In this document: piece after piece, positions 1-9,819 of the stretch | Numbering within the stretch: the first letter of the stretch is position 1 | How the letters are laid out: every line of letters starts with the position of its first letter | Source: CAYVXE01 sp964455375 | Lineage (GTDB): Bacteria > Zhuqueibacterota > Zhuqueibacteria > Oceanimicrobiales > Oceanimicrobiaceae | NCBI GenBank assembly: GCA_964455375.1 | Contig: CAYVXE010000009.1 | Span: 1-64,000, forward strand | Length of the DNA stretch: 64,000 nt | Direction: 5' to 3' | Position numbers and translations under genes: made by a program | Notes under the pieces: model-generated | What the model was told of the DNA's origin: nothing | The model's database searches: none | Seen by the model: the letters and a program-made list of their open reading frames with translations, nothing else

Positions 1-8
1 GAAAAAAC

Positions 9-2491
9 ATGAATGCTACGAATGATGCTCAAAGAATTGCATTTGTCGGGGATTATCTTCCTCGCCGGTGTGGAATTGCAACCTTTACCCATGATTTGTA
101 TACGGCTGTTACATCACAATATCCGCGAATAGATTGTTTTGTTGTACCGGTAAATGATCGCAACGAAGGTTATTCTTACCCCGGTGAAGTACGTTTTGAA
201 TTTCAGGAGCATGACCTTTCATCTTATGAACGAGCTGCAGATTTTCTCAATTTCAATAATGCCGGAGTTGTTTCTTTACAGCATGAGTTTGGCATCTATG
301 GCGGAACGGATGGCAGTCATATTTTAACCCTTCTCAGGAAACTCCGCGTGCCGGTGGTCACCACATTACATACAATCCTTCGTGAACCTACGCCTAACCA
401 GATGCAGGTCATGCATGACCTGACCTCACTTTCGGCAAGATTAGTGGTGATGACCGGGCATGGCAGAGATTTTCTTGCCTCGATTTATAACGTACCCGGA
501 GATAAAATTGATATCATCCCGCACGGAATCCCGGATATGCCGTTTGTGGATCCGAATTTTTATAAAGATCAATTTGATGTGGAGGGAAAATATTTACTTC
601 TTACTTTCGGTCTGCTTTCACCGAATAAAGGGATAGAAAACGTTTTACAGGCGCTCCCTCAGGTTATATCTGAGTTTCATAACATTGTTTATATCATTCT
701 CGGCGCTACGCATCCTGCACTCATTAAAGAGTATGGTGAAAGCTACCGGATGAGTCTGGAACGACTGACGCATGATTTAGGAATTAAACAGCATGTGACC
801 TTTTACAATCGTTTTATGGGCGCAGAACAGTTGAAAGCGTTTATTGGTGCGGCAGATATTTATATTACGCCTTATTTAAACGAAGAGCAGATTACCTCCG
901 GTACGTTGTCGTATACTTTTGGCTGCGGCAAAGCGATCATTTCCACCCCGTACTGGCATGCGAAAGAACTTTTAGCCGATGGCCGGGGCGTTTTGGTGCC
1001 GTTTAAAAATCCTGATGCGATAGCAAAGGCGATCATCAGTCTTTTAAAGGATGAAGCCGAACGTCATGTCATGCGTAAGAAGGCTTATCTTATGGGACGA
1101 GAAATGGTCTGGGCTAAAGTTGCACAATCGTATATGAAGTCATTTCAAAAAGCGCAGCGAATTCGTTTGGAGAAAAAAATTAGGCCTCAGGCTATTATAA
1201 CCATGGCAGATCAAAGAAGTCGTCAGTTACCCGCTTTCCGGCTCTGGCATTTAATCCGTTTGTCCGATTCCACAGGTCTTCTTCAGCATGCAAAATTCTC
1301 CATTCCACTCTTTTCAGAGGGTTATTGTACAGATGACAACGCCCGGGCGCTNNNNNNNNNNNNNNNNNNNNNNNNNNNNNNNNNNNNNNNNNNNNNNNNN
1401 NNNNNNNNNNNNNNNNNNNNNNNNNNNNNNNNNNNNNNNNNNNNNNNNNNNTCTCCATTCCACTCTTTTCAGAGGGTTATTGTACAGATGACAACGCCCG
1501 GGCGCTATTGTTAACGGTTTTACTTGAAGAATTAAATTTCGACCAAAAACAAGTTTTCCCGCTGGCGAAAAATTATGCTGCATTCCTGCAGCATGCTTTC
1601 AACCCGCGTAAGAAACGTTTTCGAAACTTTATGAGCTTTGATCGTCGTTGGTTGGAGGAGGTGGGTTCCGACGACTCTCAGGGCCGTGCTTTCTGGGCGT
1701 TGGGGGCTTGCGTTGGGCGTTCGAAGAATGACGATTTACAAATGTGGGCAGCTCAGCTTTTTGATCTGGCGCTGCCGATGGTTACGGCATTAAAGCATCC
1801 GCGTGCCTGGGCGCTGACGCTATTGGGGATTCACGAATATTTCCGGCGGTTGAGCGGTGATCGCTTAGTGAATAAACTCCGCGATGAATTGACTCAAAAA
1901 CTCATCGATATCTACGATGAAAATGCAACTGAAGACTGGCCATGGTTTGAGAAAAAACTGACTTACGACAATGCAAAACTTCCCCATGCGCTTATTTTGA
2001 GCGGCCGTTGGAGCGGCAACCACAAAGCGTTCGAAATTGGCTTAAACTCCCTGAAGTGGCTGGCAGAAATCCAAACGGCAGAGGCCGGCCATTTCCGGCC
2101 AATCGGAACAAACGGGTTTTATTCTTATGGCACAAAGCGGGCCCATTTTGATCAACAACCCATTGAAGCGCACGCCATGGTTACAGCTTCTTTAGAAGCA
2201 TTTTACGCCACAAAGGATTCTTTCTGGTTTGATGAGGCAAACAAAGCCTTCGAATGGTTTCTCGGCCGCAATGACCTTGGACTAGCGCTTTATGATTCAA
2301 AAACCGGCGGTTGCCATGATGCTTTACACGCTGACCGACTGAATTTAAACCAGGGAGCGGAATCGATGCTTGCATTTTTGATGTCACTTGCCGAAATACA
2401 ATTAGCGGAGAACTTTTTGACGACATTTAATCATTCAAATCACACTACCGCTCAAACGAAGACACTAAACCAAACGGCCAGCAAACAATGA
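9..2491 (+). CDS. GT4 glycosyltransferase fused to a C-terminal alpha/alpha-type domain (interrupted by an assembly gap)
   Basis: The first part (about residues 1-390) is a GT-B fold family 4 glycosyltransferase: it opens with a glycogen-synthase-like motif around YLPRRCGIATFT and carries the donor-site segment PYLNEEQITSGTLSYTFGCG. The second part (from about residue 430, beginning near the motif YCTDDNARAL) resembles the helical C-terminal domain found in similar fused transferases. The 100-N gap at 1352-1451 breaks the frame. Removing the gap and one copy of the 55-bp duplicate (155 bp in all) joins the halves in frame, giving 775 aa, so this is one intact gene. The start at 9 is only 8 bases from the window edge, so its ribosome-binding site cannot be judged. 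The stop overlaps the next start (ATGA at 2488), which suggests translational coupling to the GH130 gene. Acting on mannosides is inferred from the neighbours; the acceptor is unknown. Confidence 0.85.
1297..1506. repeat. 100-N scaffold gap flanked by an identical 55-bp direct duplicate
   Basis: The 55 bases at 1297-1351, just before the Ns (1352-1451), are identical to the 55 bases just after them (1452-1506). Such a duplicate is expected when two contigs that overlap by the assembler's k-mer length are scaffolded without being merged. Collapsing it restores one continuous reading frame, so it is not a biological repeat. Confidence 0.95.
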
Positions 2492-3942
2492 AAGCAAAAC
2501 GAACAAATATTCTTATCAAACCGGATTGTAAAAGAGTGCTTATCCGTCCATTCAATCCGTTTGGCCAGGACCGGGCAATCAAAATTATCGCCCGCATTAT
2601 GTCGCTTACGGAAGCAGAGGTAAAACGTCGGAGCAATCAGGTCATGGCTGAATTTGGCGACAGGCATCAGAAGATACGCCTGTTATTCCTGCGCCGTTTT
2701 GAAGAGATGGAAAGTCAATTGTTAACCGACCAACCGTTAAGTGACGAACGAAAAATTCTTATCGGCGCTTATTTTACCCAGGAGTATTCCCTGGAATCTG
2801 CGGCGCTTTTTAATCCATCTATGGTGTGGCATCCGGACCAGTCCAATTTGAGTGCGGGGAGTAAACGTTTCATCATCAGCTTACGGGCAACAGGAGAGGG
2901 GCATGTTTCCTCCATTACGTTTCGGTCGGGCGTGATCGATCGGAATAACAAAATTACTATCGATAATCCAACACGTTTTTTGACCTTGCCTGAAATTCAA
3001 CCAAATCCTACGTATGAAAAATCGCTTTTTACTCGAAAATTATTAGAGCTTGGATTATCGAACGATTTTGCCAGTGGTGTATTAGAGGATTTGCAAGATT
3101 ATTTTAGCTTCAACGAACTGAAAGAAATGCTTCGTTTCGCTTTGTTACGAAACCATGGTGATGGGGAAAGTGATACCACAGCACAAGGCATCCTGTCTCT
3201 GGCCCAGTCAAACTATGAAGTAAATTACTCAGCCAAACACGATCTTTCAGAGCGAATCATTTTCCCGTACACGCCTGCAGAAATAAATGGCATCGAAGAT
3301 GCACGTTTTGTAAAATTTCACGGCGAAGATGGGGAAGCCACCTATTATGCCACGTACACCGCTTACGATGGCCAGATTATTTTACCGCAGTTGTTGCGAA
3401 CCGATGACTTTTTAAATTTTAAAATTAGTACACTGAACGGGCCGGAAGTGCATAACAAAGGGATGGCACTGTTCCCGAGAAAAATCGACGGTCTCTATGC
3501 GATGATTTCCCGTCAGGACAATGAAAATATGTACATCATGTTTTCAAAGCAGATTCATTTCTGGTACGAAAAGAAGATACTGCTCAGACCGACCTATTCG
3601 TGGGAGTTTGTACAATTGGGGAATTGCGGTTCACCCATTGAAACTTCAGAGGGCTGGCTTGTCCTGACGCATGGCGTCGGCCACATGCGTAAATATGCGA
3701 TGGGGGCAATCCTTCTCGATTTAAACGATCCTACAAAAGTTATCGGACGGTTAAAAGAACCGCTGCTGACTTCGAACGAAAATGAACGGGAGGGTTATGT
3801 CCCAAACGTTGTGTATAGCTGCGGCGCCCAAATTTCCGGTGATGACTTAATCATCCCTTATGCTATGTCTGACTATGCCAGTAGTTTTGCAACCGTCAAT
3901 TTGCGTGATCTCCTAACAGAATTAAAGTCCGTCTCTGCTTAA
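2488..3942 (+). CDS. GH130 family glycosidase / beta-mannoside phosphorylase-like protein
   Basis: This 484-aa cytoplasmic protein has the five-bladed propeller signatures of GH130: the SLRATGEGHVSSI segment, GIEDARF, KGMALFPRKIDGLYAMISR, and the glycine-rich GSPIETSEGWLVLTHGV segment followed by the terminal blades. Family members are phosphorylases or hydrolases acting on beta-1,2- or beta-1,4-mannosides. The sequence alone does not settle which, because that depends on basic phosphate-binding residues that need an alignment. The N-terminal 100 residues are longer than in the smallest family members. The start codon overlaps the stop of the fused glycosyltransferase by four bases, so making and breaking a mannoside may be coupled. 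No signal peptide is seen. Confidence 0.88.
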   Translation: MKAKRTNILIKPDCKRVLIRPFNPFGQDRAIKIIARIMSLTEAEVKRRSNQVMAEFGDRHQKIRLLFLRRFEEMESQLLTDQPLSDERKILIGAYFTQEYSLESAALFNPSMVWHPDQSNLSAGSKRFIISLRATGEGHVSSITFRSGVIDRNNKITIDNPTRFLTLPEIQPNPTYEKSLFTRKLLELGLSNDFASGVLEDLQDYFSFNELKEMLRFALLRNHGDGESDTTAQGILSLAQSNYEVNYSAKHDLSERIIFPYTPAEINGIEDARFVKFHGEDGEATYYATYTAYDGQIILPQLLRTDDFLNFKISTLNGPEVHNKGMALFPRKIDGLYAMISRQDNENMYIMFSKQIHFWYEKKILLRPTYSWEFVQLGNCGSPIETSEGWLVLTHGVGHMRKYAMGAILLDLNDPTKVIGRLKEPLLTSNENEREGYVPNVVYSCGAQISGDDLIIPYAMSDYASSFATVNLRDLLTELKSVSA

Positions 3943-4047
3943 ATAATGACGCTATGGTTGCGGTTCAGAAAAAAACGGCACCGCTTTTACCAAGCAAACG
4001 ATACCAAACAACACATGTCTCGGATGGTTAACGATGAAATTAAATTT

Positions 4048-7000
4048 ATGAAAAAGAGTGTTTTGGTACTTTTTTCTGCACTGGTTCTGGTTTTACCTGT
4101 GGCAACTCTTGCGCAGCAGATAAACATTCCCCGTATTGACGGAATGCCTAGCCTGCCATCGCCTTATGAAATGCGGGATTGGAAACAGGTGGCAATGGGT
4201 TATGATTCACTGGTCTTTGATTTAAATCGTTCCGGCCAATACCTGCCTTTAATCTGGCTGAATACCCACACGGTCAACTATCCGGAGCATGATAGTTTTG
4301 GTTTGGAAACAGTTGTGGGAACGCCGAGGTTGAATTTTTCAGAAGCGATTAATGTCCTGCCTGCCGTCATCGGGGCAACGTTGGTTGGAATCGATAAAAG
4401 CGATCAGAACGGTAAAAACTGGGTATTGATGTGCGAAGAATATTTTAACCGCCGCCCCGAAGAAAATGTTTACCTCAACCACCCGGTGGCGCAGAGCGGC
4501 AATGACTGGTGGTACGAGACCATGCCAAACGTTTTTTTCTATCAACTCGATTATTATTATCCAAACGCCGGTGATTTTCCCAATCAATTTACCATGGTTG
4601 CGGATCGGTGGCTACAGGCGGTCGCTGCCATGGGAGGCGCCACCGCACCATGGAAGATACCGTACATGGATTACCGTGCCTGGTCACTCTCTACCATGAT
4701 GCCTTTGACAAGCGGTGTGCACGAACCCGAGGCCGCTGGTGCTATTGCCTGGATTCTCTACAACGCCTACGTGAAGACGAAGGAGGAAAAGTACCGCATT
4801 GGGGCTGAGTGGGCCATGGAGTTTTTGAACAGTCGGGTTTCAAATCCTTCCTATGAATTACAGCTTTCCTACGGCGTTTATGCCGCCGCGCGTATGAATG
4901 CGGAATTGGCAACAAATTATAATATTGAAAAAATGCTGAATTGGTGTTTTGATGTGGGGCCTTTACGGAGCTGGGGGGCTATTACCGGTAACTGGGGGGG
5001 CTACGATGTAAGCGGTTTAATCGGCGAAGTTTCCGGAAATGATTACGCCTTTCAGATGAATGGGTTTGAACAGATCGGCGCCCTTGTGCCCATGACGCGC
5101 TATGACGATCGTTTCACACGTACAATTGGTAAATGGGTATTAAATATTGCCAATGCCTCCCGTTTGTTTTACCCCGCTTATTTACCAGTACAAAATCAGG
5201 ATAGCGAAGCATGGTCGTTTCAGTACGATCCGAATTCCTATATTGGCCATGAAGGGATCAGAAAGCGACAGTACAGCCAAAGTCCGTTCGCTACTGGCGA
5301 CGCCATTTCCGGCGGCTGGGGATTTACGAACCTTACGCTTTACGGGTCTTCCCATGTGGGCATTCTCGGTGGAATTATCGACACCACGAATGTCCCGATG
5401 ATTTTAAGATTAGATTTACTCAAAACGGATTATTTCCACAAGGCTGCCTATCCCTCATATCTTTATTTTAATCCCTACCCGGATGATAAAATGGTGTCAG
5501 TGAATGTTGGTACAGACATGCATGACCTGTATGACGTCGTTTCGAACAGCTTTATTGCGACGCAGGTAAGCGGTGTAACGCTCATTGCCATTCCGGCCGG
5601 GCAGGCAATTCAGTTGGTTGTTGTCCCAGCGGGCGGTGTTGTGACTTATGAGCTTGACCACCTGCTCGTGGATGGCGTGGTTGTCGATTTTCATGCCGGA
5701 CAAACGGTAGATAATTATCCGCCGCGCATTAAAAGCCTTGCACCGGAAACTCAGTCGGCATTTATTGATGAGAACATCAAACTGTACTGTACGGTTGAAG
5801 ACCGGGATGGCAGTCAATTAACCTATAGCTGGCAGGCTTCCGGCGGGACCATTTCAGGTGCAGGGTCAGTGGTCGAATGGAAAGCACCAAAAGATGCCGG
5901 TGCTTACGACATTTCCTGCACGGTTGTCGATGAGCACGGTGCAAAGGATAGCAGCACAATAGAAATTGCGACCATCGCCAACTACTTTCCGGTCATTTCC
6001 CAATTAATTGCATCCCCGGCCACAATTGACGTTGGCGATACGACCACGTTGACATGCGTGGCTACCGACCAGGATGGCGATAGTTTGTTTTATGTCTGGA
6101 ATGGTAAATCCGGAAGCATACGCGGCAATGGCGCTACCGTCAAATGGAACGCACCATTGGAGCCCGGTTATTATAGCATAACATGCCTGGTGCAGGACAG
6201 TAAAGGCGCACAAGTGCGCGATAGTGTTTCTGTAACAGTAGGTAAATTGGTGGGCTTTTATCCCTTTAATGGCAATGCGAATGATGAAAGCCCTTTTAAC
6301 AACCAGGGGACGGTAACCGGTGCGAAACTCATTCCGGATCGTTTCGGTCAGCTTAACAGCGCTTACCTGTTTGATGGTGAAAATGATTTTATTCAGATTC
6401 CAAATCACCCGACACTGAATTTTCAAGAAGCGATTTCAGTAAATTTTTGGTTGAAGGTGACCGAATTTTTACCGCACGAAATGTTCCCCATTTCCCATGG
6501 CAGTTGGCAGAACCGCTGGAAAGTATCAATTATCCAAAATAGAAAACTACGCTGGACTGTGAAAACCACTGACGGCGTTTTTGATCTGGATTCAACCGAA
6601 CCGCTGGCACTGGATTCGCTTTATAACGTGACGGTCACGTATGGCAACGGCGAAGCGAAGATATATTTAAACGGCCAGGAAAACAATGCCAGGAACTGGA
6701 CGGGCTTCATTCTGAAGACTACTCTTGACGTGACCATTGCACAGATGTTGCCTGGCGATAAGCAGTATAATTTTAAAGGTGAGATCGATGACGTACGCAT
6801 CTTTAATCAGGTAATTTCTGATGATGACATTCGGTCACTGTACGATTTGCCAACCGCGGTTACTAACAAAACAGATGCGGCTATTCCAAAGGAAAACAGT
6901 TTGTATGCAAATTACCCGAACCCTTTCAATCCCAGCACAACCATTCGCTACGATCTGAGCAAAAACACCTTCGTGCTGCTCAAAGTCTTTAACTTACGTG

Positions 7001-7167
7001 GTCAGGAAGTCCGCACTTTAGTCGACGAGCGGCAGCAATCCGGAGCAAAACAGGTGAGGTGGGATGGCCGCGATGCCGCCGGCAAAACGGTGGCCAGCGG
7101 AATTTATATTTATTTTCTTAAAACAAGTAATTTCGTCGAAAAACGAAAGATGATTCTTTTGCACTAA
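4048..7167 (+). CDS. Large secreted modular protein: unclassified catalytic-type domain, two PKD/Ig-like repeats, LamG domain, type IX-like sorting domain
   Basis: The start is placed at 4048 because it gives a clean signal peptide (MKKSVLVLFSALVLVLPVA, cleavage near LAQQ). The frame opens 34 codons earlier, at 3946, three bases after the previous stop, so coupling to that earlier start cannot be excluded. From the start at 4048: residues about 25-560 are rich in Trp and Tyr and look like a helical toroid of the kind found in glycoside hydrolases and lyases, but I recognise no family. Residues about 580-760 hold two Ig/PKD-like repeats, each with a DRDG or DQDG loop. Residues about 765-935 are a concanavalin-like LamG domain, a likely glycan binder. 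The end carries the NYPNPFNPSTTIRYDLS domain. The neighbours suggest extracellular attack on mannan; that function is inferred. Confidence 0.75.
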   Translation: MKKSVLVLFSALVLVLPVATLAQQINIPRIDGMPSLPSPYEMRDWKQVAMGYDSLVFDLNRSGQYLPLIWLNTHTVNYPEHDSFGLETVVGTPRLNFSEAINVLPAVIGATLVGIDKSDQNGKNWVLMCEEYFNRRPEENVYLNHPVAQSGNDWWYETMPNVFFYQLDYYYPNAGDFPNQFTMVADRWLQAVAAMGGATAPWKIPYMDYRAWSLSTMMPLTSGVHEPEAAGAIAWILYNAYVKTKEEKYRIGAEWAMEFLNSRVSNPSYELQLSYGVYAAARMNAELATNYNIEKMLNWCFDVGPLRSWGAITGNWGGYDVSGLIGEVSGNDYAFQMNGFEQIGALVPMTRYDDRFTRTIGKWVLNIANASRLFYPAYLPVQNQDSEAWSFQYDPNSYIGHEGIRKRQYSQSPFATGDAISGGWGFTNLTLYGSSHVGILGGIIDTTNVPMILRLDLLKTDYFHKAAYPSYLYFNPYPDDKMVSVNVGTDMHDLYDVVSNSFIATQVSGVTLIAIPAGQAIQLVVVPAGGVVTYELDHLLVDGVVVDFHAGQTVDNYPPRIKSLAPETQSAFIDENIKLYCTVEDRDGSQLTYSWQASGGTISGAGSVVEWKAPKDAGAYDISCTVVDEHGAKDSSTIEIATIANYFPVISQLIASPATIDVGDTTTLTCVATDQDGDSLFYVWNGKSGSIRGNGATVKWNAPLEPGYYSITCLVQDSKGAQVRDSVSVTVGKLVGFYPFNGNANDESPFNNQGTVTGAKLIPDRFGQLNSAYLFDGENDFIQIPNHPTLNFQEAISVNFWLKVTEFLPHEMFPISHGSWQNRWKVSIIQNRKLRWTVKTTDGVFDLDSTEPLALDSLYNVTVTYGNGEAKIYLNGQENNARNWTGFILKTTLDVTIAQMLPGDKQYNFKGEIDDVRIFNQVISDDDIRSLYDLPTAVTNKTDAAIPKENSLYANYPNPFNPSTTIRYDLSKNTFVLLKVFNLRGQEVRTLVDERQQSGAKQVRWDGRDAAGKTVASGIYIYFLKTSNFVEKRKMILLH

Positions 7168-7176
7168 AAGGTAAAA

Positions 7177-9627
7177 ATGAAAAAACAGCTTCAATTTAGC
7201 AACGAGTGGTATTTTACATTGGACGGCAAAACGTCGGAGCAACACTATGTTGCCGGGAGTACGTTTCCCATTGGAAAATGGCTGAAAGCAGACGTGCCGG
7301 GCACTATCCACACCGACCTGCTCCGGCATGGCCTCATCGACGATCCTTTTTACCGTGACAATGAACTGAACGTGCAATGGGTTGATAAAGTCGACTGGGT
7401 TTATCGCACGGGATTTACAGTGGATGAAACCTTTCTTGCCATGTCTGCCATTCAACTTGTCGCTGAAGGGTTAGATACAGTAACGGAAATTTTTATCAAT
7501 GACAACTTAATTGCTCGCACGGAGAACATGCATGTTGAGCACCGTTTTGAAATTAAAAAATATCTGACGACAGGTAAAAATGACTTGCAGATCCGTTTCA
7601 AATCGCCGACCCTGCATGCTAAGCGGCTTGGGCGAAAATACGGGAAACGCTGTCACACACATGACTCGCACCGTCTTCAGTTACGTAAGGCGCAATATTC
7701 CTTTGGCTGGGATTGGGGGCCGATTCTTCCGACTTCCGGTATCTGGAAACCCATTTATCTGGAAGCCGCTGATTTGATTCGCATAAAAGATGTTTCTGTG
7801 CAATCACAATTGGATGATTCTTTCAAAAAAGCAAAATTAATAATTCAATTCACAACAGAGTGGTTCACAAAAAAAGCACCGTTCCTCACAGCGGTCATTG
7901 ACATAGCAGGGGTTAAAAAAGAAATACGGTTTGAGCAAGAACAGCAATCGGTGGAACTCACACTCGAAAATCCACAACTCTGGTGGCCGGCGGGGTTGGG
8001 CGAACAAAAACTTTATGAATTGAACCTGAAGATTTTTGAGGATGGTAAATTACAGGACACTGTGACGAAACGGATTGGTATTCGCAAACTGCAGCTTATT
8101 CAGGAAAAAGACGATCAGGGAGAATCGTTTTACTTCAAGGTAAATAATGCAACCATCTTCTGCAAAGGGGTGAATTGGATTCCGGCGGATAGTTTTTTGC
8201 CCCGCGTGAGTGCCCAAAAATACCGTACGCTGCTGCAAATGGCGCAAGATGCCAACATGAACATGATTCGCGTCTGGGGTGGCGGCATTTATGAGCAGGA
8301 TGTTTTTTATGATCTTTGTGATGAATTGGGATTGCTGGTGTGGCAGGACTTTATGTTTGCCTGCGGTGCCTATCCGGAATATGAAGCGTTCAAAAAAAAT
8401 GTCGCGCAGGAAATTGAAAGTGTTGTAAAACGATTACGGCATCATCCGAGTCTGGCTATTTGGTGCGGCAATAACGAGAATGAATGGATTTGGTATCAAA
8501 GGACGGGAACATCTTATGCAGATATGCCCGGTTTGAATTTGTTTCATGACCTCATTCCGGAAATTTGTCATCGCTTTGATGCCGAGCGGCCGTATTGGCC
8601 CAGTTCGCCTTTTGGAGGCGCAGACCCGAACTCAGAGGGAAGTGGGAACCGGCACCAATGGGATATTTGGAGCCACTGGGTTGATTTCACCGAAGTAGAA
8701 AAGGACCATGGCCGTTTCATTACGGAATTTGGATTTCAGGCACCGGCAAATATTTCAACCTTAAAAAAAGTAACGCTGCCCAAAGACCGGCATCCGCAAA
8801 GTGAAATCATGGAATTCCACAACAAACAGATTGAAGGCCAGGAACGATTGTTTCGTTTTCTTGCCGGGCACGTGAAACTGCCGTCCTCGTTTGATGATTT
8901 TGTGTATAAAAGCCAGCTTGTCCAGGGCGAAGCGCTCAAAACCTGCATTGAACATTGGCGACGTAACAAGTTTCAAACCGCAGGAACGCTTATCTGGCAG
9001 TTGAATGACTGTTGGCCGGTGACAAGCTGGTCTCTCATCGATAGCGACCTGCAACCAAAAGCCGCCTATTATTATGTAAAACGAGCATTTCAGCCGGTCT
9101 TAGTCTCGATGGTTCGAAATGAAAATAAAATTGAGGCCTGGGTGACGAATGATACGTTACAAACGATTTCTATTACTTTAAAAATGAACTATCTCAATTT
9201 TAATAACGAAAGTTTGTTTGCAACTGAAAATAATCTCGAAGTCAATCCCAACTGTTCGATGTGTGTGACTCAATTCGATTTTCATTCCTTGCCGGTAGAT
9301 GGGGCGTCAAGTTATTTGCATGCAGAATTATTGATGCACGAAAAAGTAGTCTCTGAAAATCGCTATTTTATAAAACGGTTTAAACTTATGTCTTTACCAA
9401 AATCTGACTTTGAGAGTAGTTTGCAAAAGAAAACGAAGCATTGCTACACACTACGGCTCAAGACGTCGACCTTTGCTAAATCCATACAAATTAAATCGGA
9501 TTTTAAATTGAGATTGCAGGATAATTTTTTTGATTTAGATGCGCACAATGAAAAAGAGGTAGAGATTAACGTGCTGGAAGACAGAGATTTGACAGTTGAT
9601 GATATTTCATTTTGTTCACTTGTGTGA
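7177..9627 (+). CDS. GH2 family beta-mannosidase
   Basis: This 816-aa protein has the full beta-mannosidase layout: an N-terminal sugar-binding jelly roll (VPGTIHTDLLRHGLIDDPFY), an Ig-like domain, a TIM barrel with RVWGGGIYE, the acid/base region WCGNNENEW (E434) and the nucleophile region FITEFGFQ (E517), then C-terminal beta domains. It would remove terminal beta-mannose from oligosaccharides, feeding the GH130 enzyme encoded nearby. No signal peptide is visible, so it probably acts in the cytoplasm or periplasm after uptake. It lies nine bases after the secreted modular protein with an AAAGG-type ribosome-binding site, so the four genes from 9 to 9627 form a likely operon. The last 100 residues are divergent. 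Confidence 0.93.
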   Translation: MKKQLQFSNEWYFTLDGKTSEQHYVAGSTFPIGKWLKADVPGTIHTDLLRHGLIDDPFYRDNELNVQWVDKVDWVYRTGFTVDETFLAMSAIQLVAEGLDTVTEIFINDNLIARTENMHVEHRFEIKKYLTTGKNDLQIRFKSPTLHAKRLGRKYGKRCHTHDSHRLQLRKAQYSFGWDWGPILPTSGIWKPIYLEAADLIRIKDVSVQSQLDDSFKKAKLIIQFTTEWFTKKAPFLTAVIDIAGVKKEIRFEQEQQSVELTLENPQLWWPAGLGEQKLYELNLKIFEDGKLQDTVTKRIGIRKLQLIQEKDDQGESFYFKVNNATIFCKGVNWIPADSFLPRVSAQKYRTLLQMAQDANMNMIRVWGGGIYEQDVFYDLCDELGLLVWQDFMFACGAYPEYEAFKKNVAQEIESVVKRLRHHPSLAIWCGNNENEWIWYQRTGTSYADMPGLNLFHDLIPEICHRFDAERPYWPSSPFGGADPNSEGSGNRHQWDIWSHWVDFTEVEKDHGRFITEFGFQAPANISTLKKVTLPKDRHPQSEIMEFHNKQIEGQERLFRFLAGHVKLPSSFDDFVYKSQLVQGEALKTCIEHWRRNKFQTAGTLIWQLNDCWPVTSWSLIDSDLQPKAAYYYVKRAFQPVLVSMVRNENKIEAWVTNDTLQTISITLKMNYLNFNNESLFATENNLEVNPNCSMCVTQFDFHSLPVDGASSYLHAELLMHEKVVSENRYFIKRFKLMSLPKSDFESSLQKKTKHCYTLRLKTSTFAKSIQIKSDFKLRLQDNFFDLDAHNEKEVEINVLEDRDLTVDDISFCSLV

Positions 9628-9727
9628 TTCATGCTGATGGAAAATGGAAAATCCCAAATCGGAAATCGTTTTTTTGCGATGTTGTTGTAAAGACGTTGAG
9701 ATTGTTGAAAAAGTAATTTACTGCTTC

Positions 9728-9749
9728 AGCCTGAGCGTAGTCGAAGGCT
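9728..9749. repeat. Small intergenic stem-loop between convergent genes
   Basis: AGCCT (9728-9732) and AGGCT (9745-9749) can pair around a 12-base loop containing GAGCGTAGTCGA, followed by a partial repeat and a run of T. It sits between the convergent beta-mannosidase and ABC ATPase genes, so it may act as a weak terminator. Similar short sequences are often scattered between genes in this kind of genome. I see nothing else in 9628-9819. Confidence 0.4.
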
Positions 9750-9819
9750 ACAGCCTATTGTTTTTAAGACATGAAAAGTGCCTGCGCATTTTTTCATTTC
9801 GATTTTTTCTCCACTCTCG

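Noticed and set aside
1195..1583. Frames crossing the first N gap on both strands
   Set aside because: Artefacts of the placeholder Ns and the duplicated 55-bp end.
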